From assembly GCA_900074725.1 (NCBI GenBank), contig LT598455.1, forward strand, positions 621,802-685,801: DNA of 64,000 nt. Direction: 5' to 3'. A model generated the notes under the pieces. That model searched no databases. It had not been told where the DNA came from and saw only the letters and a program-made list of their open reading frames with translations. Made by a program: the position numbers and the translations under genes. Within the stretch, counting starts at the first letter, position 1, and the number at the start of each line of letters is the position of its first letter. Below, piece after piece: positions 9,090 through 18,489 of the stretch. This DNA comes from Lachancea dasiensis (lineage: Eukaryota; Ascomycota; Saccharomycetes; Saccharomycetales; Saccharomycetaceae).

Positions 9090-11099
9090 ATGCTACTTTC
9101 AACTTTCGACGTGGTGCCCACCTCTAGGTTAGAAGCCGAGTTGCAGATGCCATATCTACACGAGCCAGGCCACTTCGATGTTCTTTACGAAAGTAATAAC
9201 GACGTGGAAGAATTGCGGACCAGACAGGTGCTGCAGGCGTGCTCCTCGTGTGGCGCGGCACTCATGGATAAATGCGCCATCATCCAAGAGCAGTGGGTAT
9301 GTGTATTCTGCCAGACCTATAACCCACTGACGGAAAAGGCCACGGCGACCCCTTATGAGGTTGAAGTGCCGAGTACCGAGAGCTCAGGCTCCCCGGTTTC
9401 GCCAGCTCCATATGAGGTGCTGATTATAGACTTATACACAGACACTCCACAGGAGCTGGCTTCACTGAAGGACGCGATTGTCTCGAAAATACGAAACTGT
9501 GACCCCACTTTCCTTTTTGGTCTTATTACTATACACCCCAATAGCTCTGTTTCAGCTCATACGGCGACTGGTGCGTTGTCATTCGCGGGCCAAGATGCGG
9601 CGATCTTAGACTCGGCTAAGAAGTTCGACCTGTCATACTTTAAAAAGGTTCTTCCGGCGCTACCGGACCTTCTGCTGCCAAAAGAGCAACTTGTGAGTAA
9701 ATTAATGGGGCTAGCATATCCTCAGCACCACTGCGTCAAAGCTCAGAGGGCCCAACGTGCACTGGGGCTGGCGTTATTGCTCGGAAGTGCATACTCACGA
9801 ACTCCTGATAATCTGCCTCAAAGTAGCGCCTTTGTCAGCGGACCATGTACAGTCGGTCCTGGTAAAGTAATCCCCAAGAAAATCAATTTTCACATGAGGC
9901 AGCATCATGATATCGACGCCCACAAGGACAAGTATTTTCGACCGGCGAGGACTTTTTTCCAGAAAGTCGCCAGCGCAATTCAAGTGCAGCTATTCATATC
10001 CAATTTGGATCAAGTTGGAGTTGTAGAAATGGCTCCTGCATGCCAGCAAATTAATCAGTTTGATTCATTCTGTGACAAGCGGTTCAAAGACTTGGCCCTA
10101 AGATTTTGGCCCCAAGGGTCCATCAACAATGAAATAACGGTTTTCGCTTCTAAGGGCCTTTTGATTGACGGTTGTTACGGAATGGTATCGAAATTGCCTC
10201 CCTCTCGCAAAGCTTATAGCGATACGCCTGCTGGCGTCGCAGGAACAAACCGCTGGAGGTCGTCAACTTCTATGCCGTCCCTAGCCTTTTCTTTTTGCAT
10301 TGATACATGGGCAACTAAAGCAGGGTCCGTTGACGTTGTGCCTGCATACCTCGCAATACAAATCCAGCAAGCGTTTTCTAGAGGCTCCAAGAGATATCTT
10401 AAAGTCGATTCTGTAATTTTGTCGACAACGAACAAAAATAACATCGAGGTTCGTTCCGTAGAAAAAAGCTTCAACTACTCTGCAGCATTAACTTGTTTCA
10501 TGAAGCGAATAGCGTACGATCAGCTTTTATTGGGCCACACTCATGCTCTTGACCTACAGCAGTGGCAAATCACAATCGATAAACTTGGCGCAAGGCATTT
10601 CAAAGCAAGCTCTAGGAACCACGCCAAATATATTGAGTTGCTGTACCGCCTGAAATGCACTGCACTACTTCAAAAGAGGAATACTTCTCCCGATGAAGCT
10701 GCCATCTTTCAAAACATCATTTTAACCCAAAGTTCCAATGTTTTGGAACTTCTGTGCAAGCCTCGGGTAGTTGTATTCGCTAATGACACGAAAGTGGAAG
10801 TCGCCTCTTTGGATGAACAACTTCTTCAACAGAGAGAGGTTATGTGCGTTGATTGTGGTATAGTCATTCTTCTGAGGTATCTGCAGGAGGACAACACGCT
10901 TGAAAGTGCAAGAAATTATGCCAATACACTTCTTACTGCTCGCACCCTGCCGGCCAAGCTAGAGGAAACCGTCATCAAAGGGAGTCAAGATCGGTACCTT
11001 ATCTCTAGACTAATCCCAGAGGGTAATTTGAACACGGAAGATACTTCTTTGTGCGAATATAGAGGCGTAATAAGAAAATTAGCACAGTGCATTCAATAA
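9090..11099 (+). CDS. NEL1: Nel1, Sec23-like Sar1 GTPase-activating protein
   Basis: A 669-residue Sec23 paralogue orthologous to YHR035W (Nel1), a GAP for Sar1 that is not a COPII coat subunit. A Sec23-type zinc ribbon is visible as Cys51-x2-Cys54 and Cys71-x2-Cys74, followed by a trunk/vWA-like region, a helical region and a gelsolin-like C-terminus. The motif GSQDRYLISR near residues 631-640 corresponds to the segment carrying the arginine finger of Sec23 (SQARFLLSK), and the Arg is kept, so GAP activity is plausible. It is about 100 residues shorter than Sec23. MHR1 is divergent from it and HDA2 follows in tandem. Confidence 0.9.
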   Translation: MLLSTFDVVPTSRLEAELQMPYLHEPGHFDVLYESNNDVEELRTRQVLQACSSCGAALMDKCAIIQEQWVCVFCQTYNPLTEKATATPYEVEVPSTESSGSPVSPAPYEVLIIDLYTDTPQELASLKDAIVSKIRNCDPTFLFGLITIHPNSSVSAHTATGALSFAGQDAAILDSAKKFDLSYFKKVLPALPDLLLPKEQLVSKLMGLAYPQHHCVKAQRAQRALGLALLLGSAYSRTPDNLPQSSAFVSGPCTVGPGKVIPKKINFHMRQHHDIDAHKDKYFRPARTFFQKVASAIQVQLFISNLDQVGVVEMAPACQQINQFDSFCDKRFKDLALRFWPQGSINNEITVFASKGLLIDGCYGMVSKLPPSRKAYSDTPAGVAGTNRWRSSTSMPSLAFSFCIDTWATKAGSVDVVPAYLAIQIQQAFSRGSKRYLKVDSVILSTTNKNNIEVRSVEKSFNYSAALTCFMKRIAYDQLLLGHTHALDLQQWQITIDKLGARHFKASSRNHAKYIELLYRLKCTALLQKRNTSPDEAAIFQNIILTQSSNVLELLCKPRVVVFANDTKVEVASLDEQLLQQREVMCVDCGIVILLRYLQEDNTLESARNYANTLLTARTLPAKLEETVIKGSQDRYLISRLIPEGNLNTEDTSLCEYRGVIRKLAQCIQ

Positions 11100-12048
11100 G
11101 GAGATTGGATCCTCTAATGACCTTGAGGATCTTCAGAATTATGGTAGGTCTCAAATATCACCACCACTCTAGCGTCTAATGCTCCGGACTTTACGGCTAA
11201 AGTTTGTATTGCCAGTACCGTTACCATGGTCAACACCCCTCCAATTTGCCGCTCAAATTTCTGATCAAAAGACGTCTTTCCCGGCCCTAGTATCCAAGAC
11301 ATATTCATAGGAGTAGAGCATCAACCTCTTGCCTTCGAAGAGTGTGGAAAAGGCGCTGAGAAGAGTAATGTCATAATAGTATAAAGTGATAAGCAGAAAG
11401 TTTTGGAGAACAAAGGGGATCAAAATGGTTCTACCGTATATCTACCGGGTCCATGACATGCCTAAGAATGATGCAGAATCGCTTTGATCTGTATCAAATA
11501 CAATTGAATTGTGTTGCTGCCTGTAGTATATATATCGTTTTATGCGCATCACTATTTCGAAGTAAAGCATGTCTGACAGCGAGTTAAATATTTGGACTTG
11601 GAATAGATTTTGACGTAGAACGCTTTTCATGTTCCCTCGGTCAACTCAACAGGGAATTGGCTAAATTGTTTTTACAGTCTCTAGCGGAATCGGTGGTATA
11701 ATACAAATTGTAAGTTACATCAAAACAAAAATTAACCACTTATACCCTGAGTTTCACTCATGGGCCCTGAATTGCCATTCAAATCCAATTAGAGCCTACT
11801 GTTTGATCATTTGTTGGAAAGACCTATTTAGCTGATTGATAATAATTATGTGTCAACCGTGAACTCACTATGTACGCAAGCGCCAAATCAAGCAGACGAA
11901 AATAAACCTACTGTAACTGCGATCAAACAGCATAAAGTATAGTCGAAGGGTACTTTGCTTCTCCACACCCAAGGTGTCTTTCTCGAATTAGATTCAAGAG
12001 ATTATTCGGCAGGATAGACTTTCGTCTCAAACCATTCTTTCTTTTTTA
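11100..12048. other. Intergenic region NEL1 / HDA2 with interrupted minus-strand frames
   Basis: 949 bases. On the minus strand a 62-codon ATG frame (11630 to 11442) ends in TAG and stays open for a further 57 codons to a TGA near 11267. A second overlapping frame (11308 to 11114) encodes a short hydrophobic segment (GGVLTMVTVLAIQTLAV). Neither matches a family I know. They may be chance, a decayed small gene, or one with unrecognised splicing. The last 150 bases are A/T-rich HDA2 promoter. Confidence 0.35.
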
Positions 12049-13887
12049 ATGGATCGCACTGAAGATGGACACAATAGCACTTACTGCATTCCAGTTGGCT
12101 TGACGAACCTCCAAAAGGACTTGATCGAAATTCTTGTTTCTATGCATGCCAGATCATTACTAGAGCTTAGTAAAGAAGGAGCTTTACCAAAAGATGAGGA
12201 AGACACAAATCACGCAAAATTGATGTTGCCGGCTCTGTCACCATTTCAGTTGACAAATATGCTTGCAGCGAACATACGAGCTGTTGCCAACCATCCATGT
12301 CTTCTTGTCGAGCACTATATGCCACGCCAACTTTTGCTCATGGAACCTGCGGAGAGATTGATGGCAGGAAGCGCTAAGTTTCAAAAATTAGCCACAATTT
12401 TGAACTCTCTTTTGTCCAGAGATCGGGAAAAATTCTCCAAACCATTGCAGATACTTGTTATAGCGCAAGGAATTAAGGAGCTGGATTTAATCGAGGGCTT
12501 TTGTCTGGGAAAACCTGTAAAACTGAAAAGACTGTCTGGAACGAGTCTTTTTGACGAAAAACATCTTTATGGCGAGATCAACACTGGATCAAGCACCCCA
12601 GTACCATCGTCAGGGTACAATAAAGACGAATATGAACGGGTGTCTCGGAAAAGTAGGAATAATTCGAAGATTGAAGGCGATTGGTTGTTTCTGGCCACTA
12701 CTACCCATATAACCCGTTCTTCAAATTTGATGGACGAATTCAACGTCGACTTAGCCATAGGATTTGATCCTCTTGTGGACGAAAACCTTTCATGCTTCAA
12801 AAGAATGCGCTTGGGAGGGAAAAAAGTGCCTCTTGTAAAACTTCTGGTTCAAGATTCCCCGGATCACTACGCTCTTGCGTGCAGATCTTCAGAAAACAGT
12901 GATGATCTTTTACTGGACTCTCTCAAGCACTTCCTATTAAACCGACAATCGATAAATGGAGATTTGGACTTCAATTGGACGAATACACTTGTTGACGAAT
13001 TGTTGAAGGCCGAGAATCTGGATGTCAATGCCCTTCCTTCCTGCAAACTGGCAGACAGTAAGCGAATTAAAAGTTTAGTAGAGTGTGTTTCTCAGTATCC
13101 TGGTCTTTCGCCTCTGTCTGAAAACTTCAAGTTGTCGCCTGTAAATCGAGATCTAGATATCAAGGACTACCAAAGCATCCTCATGGACATCATAGTGAGG
13201 CGGCTGAAGGCCTGTGAAAATGATTTCGACTCTCGTCAGCGACAGGTTCTGGAGGCAAGGCTGCGCGAAACAATGCGCCAAGACGAGTTTGATAGTGTCA
13301 AAGTACAAGCTGCAAAGACCTTCAAGGAAATGGAATCTGATAAAAGTCATTTGAATGACTCCATTAAAACACTTGATAAGGTTCAGACTGCTCATGCTAA
13401 AATATTTGATAATGTAAAAGTCATCTCGGAACGAAGCACAGCCTTTCAGAATATACTCGTGGCGTCAGAAGCTTCTCCTGCAGGTCAGATAGTTTCTTTG
13501 CAAGAGAAACTTGCAAGTTTAAAATCCGAGCTTACATCAGAAACTCTTAATAATAGTCGAAAGAGCTCTGCGAACGATGATTTGCGTGTGAAATACCAAG
13601 TCGAGTCTTCAGAGGCTGCAAACAGATCCTTGACGCTGAAAGCCCTGCAGGAAAAACGCACAGAAATTAAGGCCAAATCAGCTGGGCCTATAACGACAAT
13701 ACATAAGGGCACCTCGAATGAACAAGAATTGCAATTGCGAGAAGAACTTATACGCGTCGTTCAACAGTCCCAATTCATCCAGGGATATATTAAGAAAGTA
13801 CAAAAACACTACTCACTAAATGGTAATGCGAGCCCAAAAAAGACTCCTAACGGATCGCGTACAAGGCGGGGTAGAAACATTGATTAG
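12049..13887 (+). CDS. HDA2: Hda2, subunit of the Hda1 histone deacetylase complex
   Basis: A 612-residue non-catalytic subunit of the HDA complex (Hda1-Hda2-Hda3), which deacetylates H3 and H2B tails to repress promoters. The N-terminal half keeps the Hda2/3 helicase-like fold with conserved stretches PVGLTNLQKDLIEILVSMHA near residue 16, LLVEHYMPRQLL near 85 and KRLSGTSLFDEKH near 165. The last 200 residues are heptad-rich coiled coil (for example LQEKLASLKSELTSE). The tail is basic (SRTRRGRNID). The S. cerevisiae protein (YDR295C) is 674 residues; synteny favours Hda2 over its relative Hda3. It converges on the amidotransferase gene. Confidence 0.94.
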   Translation: MDRTEDGHNSTYCIPVGLTNLQKDLIEILVSMHARSLLELSKEGALPKDEEDTNHAKLMLPALSPFQLTNMLAANIRAVANHPCLLVEHYMPRQLLLMEPAERLMAGSAKFQKLATILNSLLSRDREKFSKPLQILVIAQGIKELDLIEGFCLGKPVKLKRLSGTSLFDEKHLYGEINTGSSTPVPSSGYNKDEYERVSRKSRNNSKIEGDWLFLATTTHITRSSNLMDEFNVDLAIGFDPLVDENLSCFKRMRLGGKKVPLVKLLVQDSPDHYALACRSSENSDDLLLDSLKHFLLNRQSINGDLDFNWTNTLVDELLKAENLDVNALPSCKLADSKRIKSLVECVSQYPGLSPLSENFKLSPVNRDLDIKDYQSILMDIIVRRLKACENDFDSRQRQVLEARLRETMRQDEFDSVKVQAAKTFKEMESDKSHLNDSIKTLDKVQTAHAKIFDNVKVISERSTAFQNILVASEASPAGQIVSLQEKLASLKSELTSETLNNSRKSSANDDLRVKYQVESSEAANRSLTLKALQEKRTEIKAKSAGPITTIHKGTSNEQELQLREELIRVVQQSQFIQGYIKKVQKHYSLNGNASPKKTPNGSRTRRGRNID

Positions 13888-14040
13888 CGAGCGGATTATT
13901 ACCCACATCTTCGTTTTTGTTTTTCACGGGGAGAAATAGGATAAGCAACTGTTCCTCATGGCAATAATTACAATCATGTAAACTTCTTAATTAATAGACA
14001 AGCGCATTGCATCGAAGAAGCGCATAACCACTATTTATAT

Positions 14041-14802
14041 TCAAATATCTTGGCAGAATAATTTCCAGATATAGGTTGCGGCAAAGTACCCCTGGTTGTC
14101 CTGTTTTTGGGAACTGGCTTCTAAATCATTCCGCTCTTTTGATGTCAAGTGGTTACATTGATACATGTTATCCAGAATGCGTGATGAGACCTCGGTTACA
14201 AACTCCGGGTGGCCCTGTAAAGTGAAAAGCCTATTTTTTTTGTAGAGACCTTGAATGCTACATTTAGAGGAGCTTCCAACATTCGTATAACCCTGTGGCA
14301 CCTCATACACAATGTCATGGTGAACCTCTACAATCTTTAAATTTTTAGTTGGTGAATCGGGGCTTCTTTGAAAGAGGCCTGCATTCACAGCATCGGAAGT
14401 CAATTGCAGATCAACAATTCCACCCTCAAATCCTTTCACATTGCGTGCTACTTTACAGCCCAGACTTGACGCGACAATTTGATGTCCAAAGCAAACACCT
14501 GCGATCGGTGGGTAATCTTCATTTTTCAAAAGTTCAGCCACTAGTTGTCGTAGGCGAATGATCCATGGAGTGCTGTTATCAAACGAATCACTTTCGGAAC
14601 CCGTAATATATATGCCCGAGAATTCCCTGAGAATATCTAAGGTCGGAAATTCATTCTTGTGGACCTGGTAAACTGTAAAATCGGTCATTTCGCATTGACC
14701 GCGTGTTTTTTCCAGCATAGTGATCGCCATATCTGCAAAATCTCCATACTGCTCAAGGTATCTCTTAGCAAAATCACAGTTCAAAATAGCAACCCTCATC
14801 AT
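14041..14802 (-). CDS. Class I glutamine amidotransferase-like protein (YLR126C homologue)
   Basis: A 253-residue GATase1-fold protein. The nucleophile elbow AGVCFGHQIVA gives Cys104, and GHPEF gives His198 and Glu200, so the Cys-His-Glu triad is intact. Other family blocks are GIYITGSESDSFD (63-75) and GFEGGIVDL (124-132). It resembles S. cerevisiae YLR126C (251 residues), a putative cytosolic amidotransferase implicated in metal homeostasis, and the wider gamma-glutamyl-peptidase-like group. YLR126C is on another chromosome, so it breaks the IV/VIII interleaving here. Two adjacent ATGs (14802, 14799) could start it. The true substrate is unknown. Confidence 0.88.
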   Translation of the reverse strand: MMRVAILNCDFAKRYLEQYGDFADMAITMLEKTRGQCEMTDFTVYQVHKNEFPTLDILREFSGIYITGSESDSFDNSTPWIIRLRQLVAELLKNEDYPPIAGVCFGHQIVASSLGCKVARNVKGFEGGIVDLQLTSDAVNAGLFQRSPDSPTKNLKIVEVHHDIVYEVPQGYTNVGSSSKCSIQGLYKKNRLFTLQGHPEFVTEVSSRILDNMYQCNHLTSKERNDLEASSQKQDNQGYFAATYIWKLFCQDI

Positions 14803-15392
14803 TCTTCAGCATACGTCTCAAGCCAATTGACTACATGAAGCACAAGTTTAGTGGTTATGGGGGTTCCGTCACATTTTGATGGGTCTTCGATTCAAATGGT
14901 TTTGATATTTATCTTCACTGATAACGAAAGACTAATCAGTGGAAGAGATCACCAAGCGATATATTATTTGATTCTCTATTGGAATAGCGGCCCGACCGGT
15001 GCAGAAAGATAAGTAGACATATAAAGGTTCACAACTCCAGCATTTAGAGTTGCATTGTTTGATAAGTCACAATTGTTTAAAAGCAATGTAGCGCAGTTAA
15101 ATTATTCTCGGGGATCAAGAGTTATAATTGTTTTAGGGGCGATGAATGGGGCCGGGGCATTGGCCGGACCTCTAACGAAGGACAACTGCAGTCCAAGGTA
15201 GTGAATTTTGATATTTAGAAGATGGTTAGAATGTAGGGCCATTCACATGTTTGGTCTTGGGCTGTCATACAAAATGCTAATAATTTTTTATAGATGTCTG
15301 AACAGAGTCCCAAGCTATCGTCTTTCCCTAGAATCCTCCGCACATATGCTAAAAAGGCTTTCTGTCCGGTCTAGTTGAGGATTTATGCAGGT
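14803..15392. other. Intergenic region between the amidotransferase gene and BRL1
   Basis: 590 bases holding the amidotransferase promoter. On the plus strand a 56-base ATG frame (15142-15197) followed by GTAGTG, then TGCTAAT (15275-15281) and TTATAG (15288-15293), could be a tiny spliced gene ending at 15378. Its 46-residue product is not recognised and the donor is poor, so I do not annotate it as a gene. Confidence 0.3.
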
Positions 15393-16640
15393 TTATTCTA
15401 ATAGGTCTTCGTCGGAGCGATGAGGCCTATTTATGCCAGCTTTATCGTTCAGTTGGTCACGGCGCATCAAACTGTGCGAAAGATGATCTCCGTAGTAGCT
15501 CTTGGCTCGTGCAAAACCAAGAATGAAATTTGAGCTGAAACACCAAATAGCCAATCCGGACAGAATGACGCCTAGGGTTTTCCAGCCAAGCGGTTCAACG
15601 AAGGCATTGACGACATCGCCGATTAACTTGGCACTTATTGCCGTTCTAGCTCGAAAAAATAAATCATTATTACGGGCCATGCAGCTCTCCCACAGGTCAC
15701 ATTGCGTTTCCATCGCTTCCACCCTTGTACTGCGGTCACAATGATTTAAAGTGTATTGCACCTGGCAGCGAGCCGATTCTTGGTCCAATTCAAGCTTTGC
15801 ATACTGCCAGGCCGATCTTATGTCTGTTTTGAGAGACCTCATAAATATCAGAACAAATGAAAACAACACTAACACCGTCATTCCATTGAGAAATATTTGC
15901 AAATACGAGGCAAGGTTGTATGTGCCGCGAGAAGCAGGTCTTGAATTGGAAGACCACGGATTTGGAAGTTGATAATAATCGTTTTGGGCAAATGAATGGT
16001 TCCTACTTTCAGATTGGTGCAGTTCTGTAGGAGGATAGTAGAAATGATTATTGTTTATCGAAATTTGTATTGGCTGGTGCTGTGCTCGTTGTCGCAGTTC
16101 GTCGAGACTTTGGGGTGATAAATCAAATCCCGTAGATGCCACTTTTTCTGCTGTATGGTGAGGCTGCGGTTCAGATATACTGGAATTTGCGACGCTAGGA
16201 CCTCCGCTGACACTAGTAGGATCCGGAAGTGCGTCCAGTTTCGTCGCAGCAGCGACGCCAAGACTGGTTGGTGAAAGAAGCGCTTTTATGACAGTCCTAC
16301 TATTCGTAGTGGAGGTCTTGGGGTTGTTCTCATCACAATCAGATTCCACTAATAGATCATCGTCTAACGCCTGCTTTTGTAAGTCTCCCTCTTCTTCAAA
16401 TGAGTCGACCTCCATCTCATCATATGAGTCATCTATGAAGACGGATTGTCGCAGTGGTGACGGACTTGACGGTACATGTGGCATCAGTTTCTCGATTAGT
16501 TTTTGACTGATCTGTCGCTTCTTGCCGTCGAGAGGATCAGCACCATTGTCGGCTATCTTTAATTCTAATATCGCATCCAAATCCTCCTCACGCACTACTG
16601 ACCCATTATCAACTATAGATAGCTTACTAAACTCATCCAT
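15393..16640 (-). CDS. BRL1: Brl1, nuclear envelope protein for nuclear pore assembly
   Basis: A 415-residue integral nuclear-envelope protein of the Brr6/Brl1 family, needed for nuclear pore complex assembly and membrane lipid homeostasis. The first 240 residues are hydrophilic and acidic. The conserved domain follows: a transmembrane helix (about 243-266, FLNGMTVLVLFSFVLIF), a lumenal loop with four cysteines (CQVQYTLNHC, then QCDLWESC), an amphipathic stretch, and a second helix (about 350-375, TLGVILSGLAIWCFSSNF). S. cerevisiae Brl1 (YHR036W) is 471 residues. Synteny with DPL1 and PUT2 supports Brl1 rather than Brr6. Confidence 0.93.
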   Translation of the reverse strand: MDEFSKLSIVDNGSVVREEDLDAILELKIADNGADPLDGKKRQISQKLIEKLMPHVPSSPSPLRQSVFIDDSYDEMEVDSFEEEGDLQKQALDDDLLVESDCDENNPKTSTTNSRTVIKALLSPTSLGVAAATKLDALPDPTSVSGGPSVANSSISEPQPHHTAEKVASTGFDLSPQSLDELRQRAQHQPIQISINNNHFYYPPTELHQSESRNHSFAQNDYYQLPNPWSSNSRPASRGTYNLASYLQIFLNGMTVLVLFSFVLIFMRSLKTDIRSAWQYAKLELDQESARCQVQYTLNHCDRSTRVEAMETQCDLWESCMARNNDLFFRARTAISAKLIGDVVNAFVEPLGWKTLGVILSGLAIWCFSSNFILGFARAKSYYGDHLSHSLMRRDQLNDKAGINRPHRSDEDLLE

Positions 16641-16788
16641 GTCTTGTCGGTGGTCGCTGATCTCAAGAAATTTTTGATGCGATAGACTTACAAGAATATC
16701 TTGAACAATAAAACGCTACACCAGGTCACTATATACAATAATGGCGATGTGAAGTGTCACACTTTATTCAACTTTATCTTGTTTGTGC

Positions 16789-18489
16789 TTAAAATTCATG
16801 CTTTGTTTTGTATAGAGTATCGAGGAATCCAACGAGAAGTCGATCGACCACGCCTTTAGTTTGTACACTGCCTGCGACACCGTACAAAGCACTAGTGCCG
16901 TTAGAAGAAGGTTTTTGGTCTGAATTTGCGCTAAGCTCTTTGACTAGACTTTGTAGGGTTTGGGTCAATTCAGACATCACAGGTCTCGTTAGCCACGTAA
17001 CTGCCAAATGTAGAGCAGGAGGGTTTTGTAAAGCGCTGAAGTGCCACCCCTGCTGAGCCAACCGATCAGACAGCTCATGGACATTTATTTTGTCAGAGGT
17101 GAACGATACCACGGAGCAAAGAGGATCACCAAGGATTTGAAGCTCTGGAATATTGTCGTGAATGAAGTTCTTGAGTCTTCTGGCGGTATGAACAATTTCT
17201 CTGCAGGAGTCGACGTATCCTCGCTCTCCCATGCGGACCATAGTTGCCCAGCAGCCAACAACCAGAGCGCCAGGCCGGCTTCCAGCCAGAGTGGGAGACC
17301 CGTAAAGACCCCCAACCCAGTCTGATGACAAGAAATACTGATGCATGCGTAGTTCGCGGTTTCTGTAGAGAATGATAGATGAGCCCTTAGGAGCAAAACC
17401 GTACTTGTGTGTATCGCATGAGATGGATGTCACTTGAGGCACCCGAAAGTCGAATGGTGGTAAATCCTTGAATCCTGCTTTTTCCATGTGCGCTATCACA
17501 AAAGAACCCAAACAGCAATCGACATGTAGTGGTATGCTGTATTTTTGGGCCAGCATACCGAGTCCCTCAATGTCGTCAATGATACCATGCGGAAAGTTGG
17601 GAGCAGACCCTACAAGTAAAATGGTGTTTTTGTTGATCAATCTGCGCACCCTCGTCAAATCCACTTTCAAAGTCTTGGCATCGAGAGGCGCATGTCTCAA
17701 GGTAATACCGAAATAGTAAGCTGCCTTGTCAAATGCGGCGTGGGCCGTGGTTGGAGCAATGATCTCTGGCTTGCGGATGCCCTTTTTGCGCAGTCCATAC
17801 ATCTTAGCACTGAGGCAGGCCAACAGTAGGGATTCCGTTCCACCGGAGGTGGTGGTACCACACGCACCATCAGATTCCGGAGCATTGAACATTTTCATTA
17901 CCATGGACACCACTTCAGACTCCATCTTACGCACCGCGGGAAACACATCGGGGTGCAGCTGATTTGCAACGCAGTATTTTTCAAATGCCTGGCTTTGAAG
18001 TCGAATAAGGTCTTGGCCCCCGTGATAAACAGCCCCTGAGACCTTACCGCCTTCCCAGTCTGAGTGGGCCAGAACGTTCTGGGACAAATCTAGTTCATTG
18101 AGCACATCTTGATCGCTCCAGCCATCGGCTGGCAACTCCGCAAATTGCGTCAAACGATCGTCATCTTTCATGAGGCTCTTCTCGAGGCTAGCTAGCGACT
18201 TTTCCACCTCCTTGTCCACCTTATCCCTCAGCAAAAATGACGACGATAAGGTTCTGAACATCGGACCTAGGGTCTGGTTCCTAACCATCCTAAAACATTC
18301 TAGCCATCCAAAACCGCCCACGTAGTACCACACCCACGCCAATATCTTATATAGCACAATTGAAGTCAATGCGATGACAGCCCAATGCTCGCGATTGCCC
18401 TGCAGTTCGTGCCAGCACCGGTTGCAAATGTTGGCGAGGTCATTGTAGTCGATGGATCCGAACCAATCGCATATGCCATATAAAATCAT
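16789..18489 (-). CDS. DPL1: Dihydrosphingosine-phosphate lyase
   Basis: A 566-residue PLP-dependent lyase that cleaves phosphorylated sphingoid bases to a fatty aldehyde and ethanolamine phosphate, the exit step of sphingolipid metabolism at the ER. One N-terminal membrane helix (about residues 37-57, WAVIALTSIVLYKILAWVW) precedes a group II decarboxylase-type fold. The PLP lysine sits in ISCDTHKYGFAPKG near residue 365, and CGTTTSGGTES near 210 is the phosphate-binding region. S. cerevisiae Dpl1 (YDR294C) is 589 residues. It shares a pathway with SUR2. Confidence 0.97.
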   Translation of the reverse strand: MILYGICDWFGSIDYNDLANICNRCWHELQGNREHWAVIALTSIVLYKILAWVWYYVGGFGWLECFRMVRNQTLGPMFRTLSSSFLLRDKVDKEVEKSLASLEKSLMKDDDRLTQFAELPADGWSDQDVLNELDLSQNVLAHSDWEGGKVSGAVYHGGQDLIRLQSQAFEKYCVANQLHPDVFPAVRKMESEVVSMVMKMFNAPESDGACGTTTSGGTESLLLACLSAKMYGLRKKGIRKPEIIAPTTAHAAFDKAAYYFGITLRHAPLDAKTLKVDLTRVRRLINKNTILLVGSAPNFPHGIIDDIEGLGMLAQKYSIPLHVDCCLGSFVIAHMEKAGFKDLPPFDFRVPQVTSISCDTHKYGFAPKGSSIILYRNRELRMHQYFLSSDWVGGLYGSPTLAGSRPGALVVGCWATMVRMGERGYVDSCREIVHTARRLKNFIHDNIPELQILGDPLCSVVSFTSDKINVHELSDRLAQQGWHFSALQNPPALHLAVTWLTRPVMSELTQTLQSLVKELSANSDQKPSSNGTSALYGVAGSVQTKGVVDRLLVGFLDTLYKTKHEF

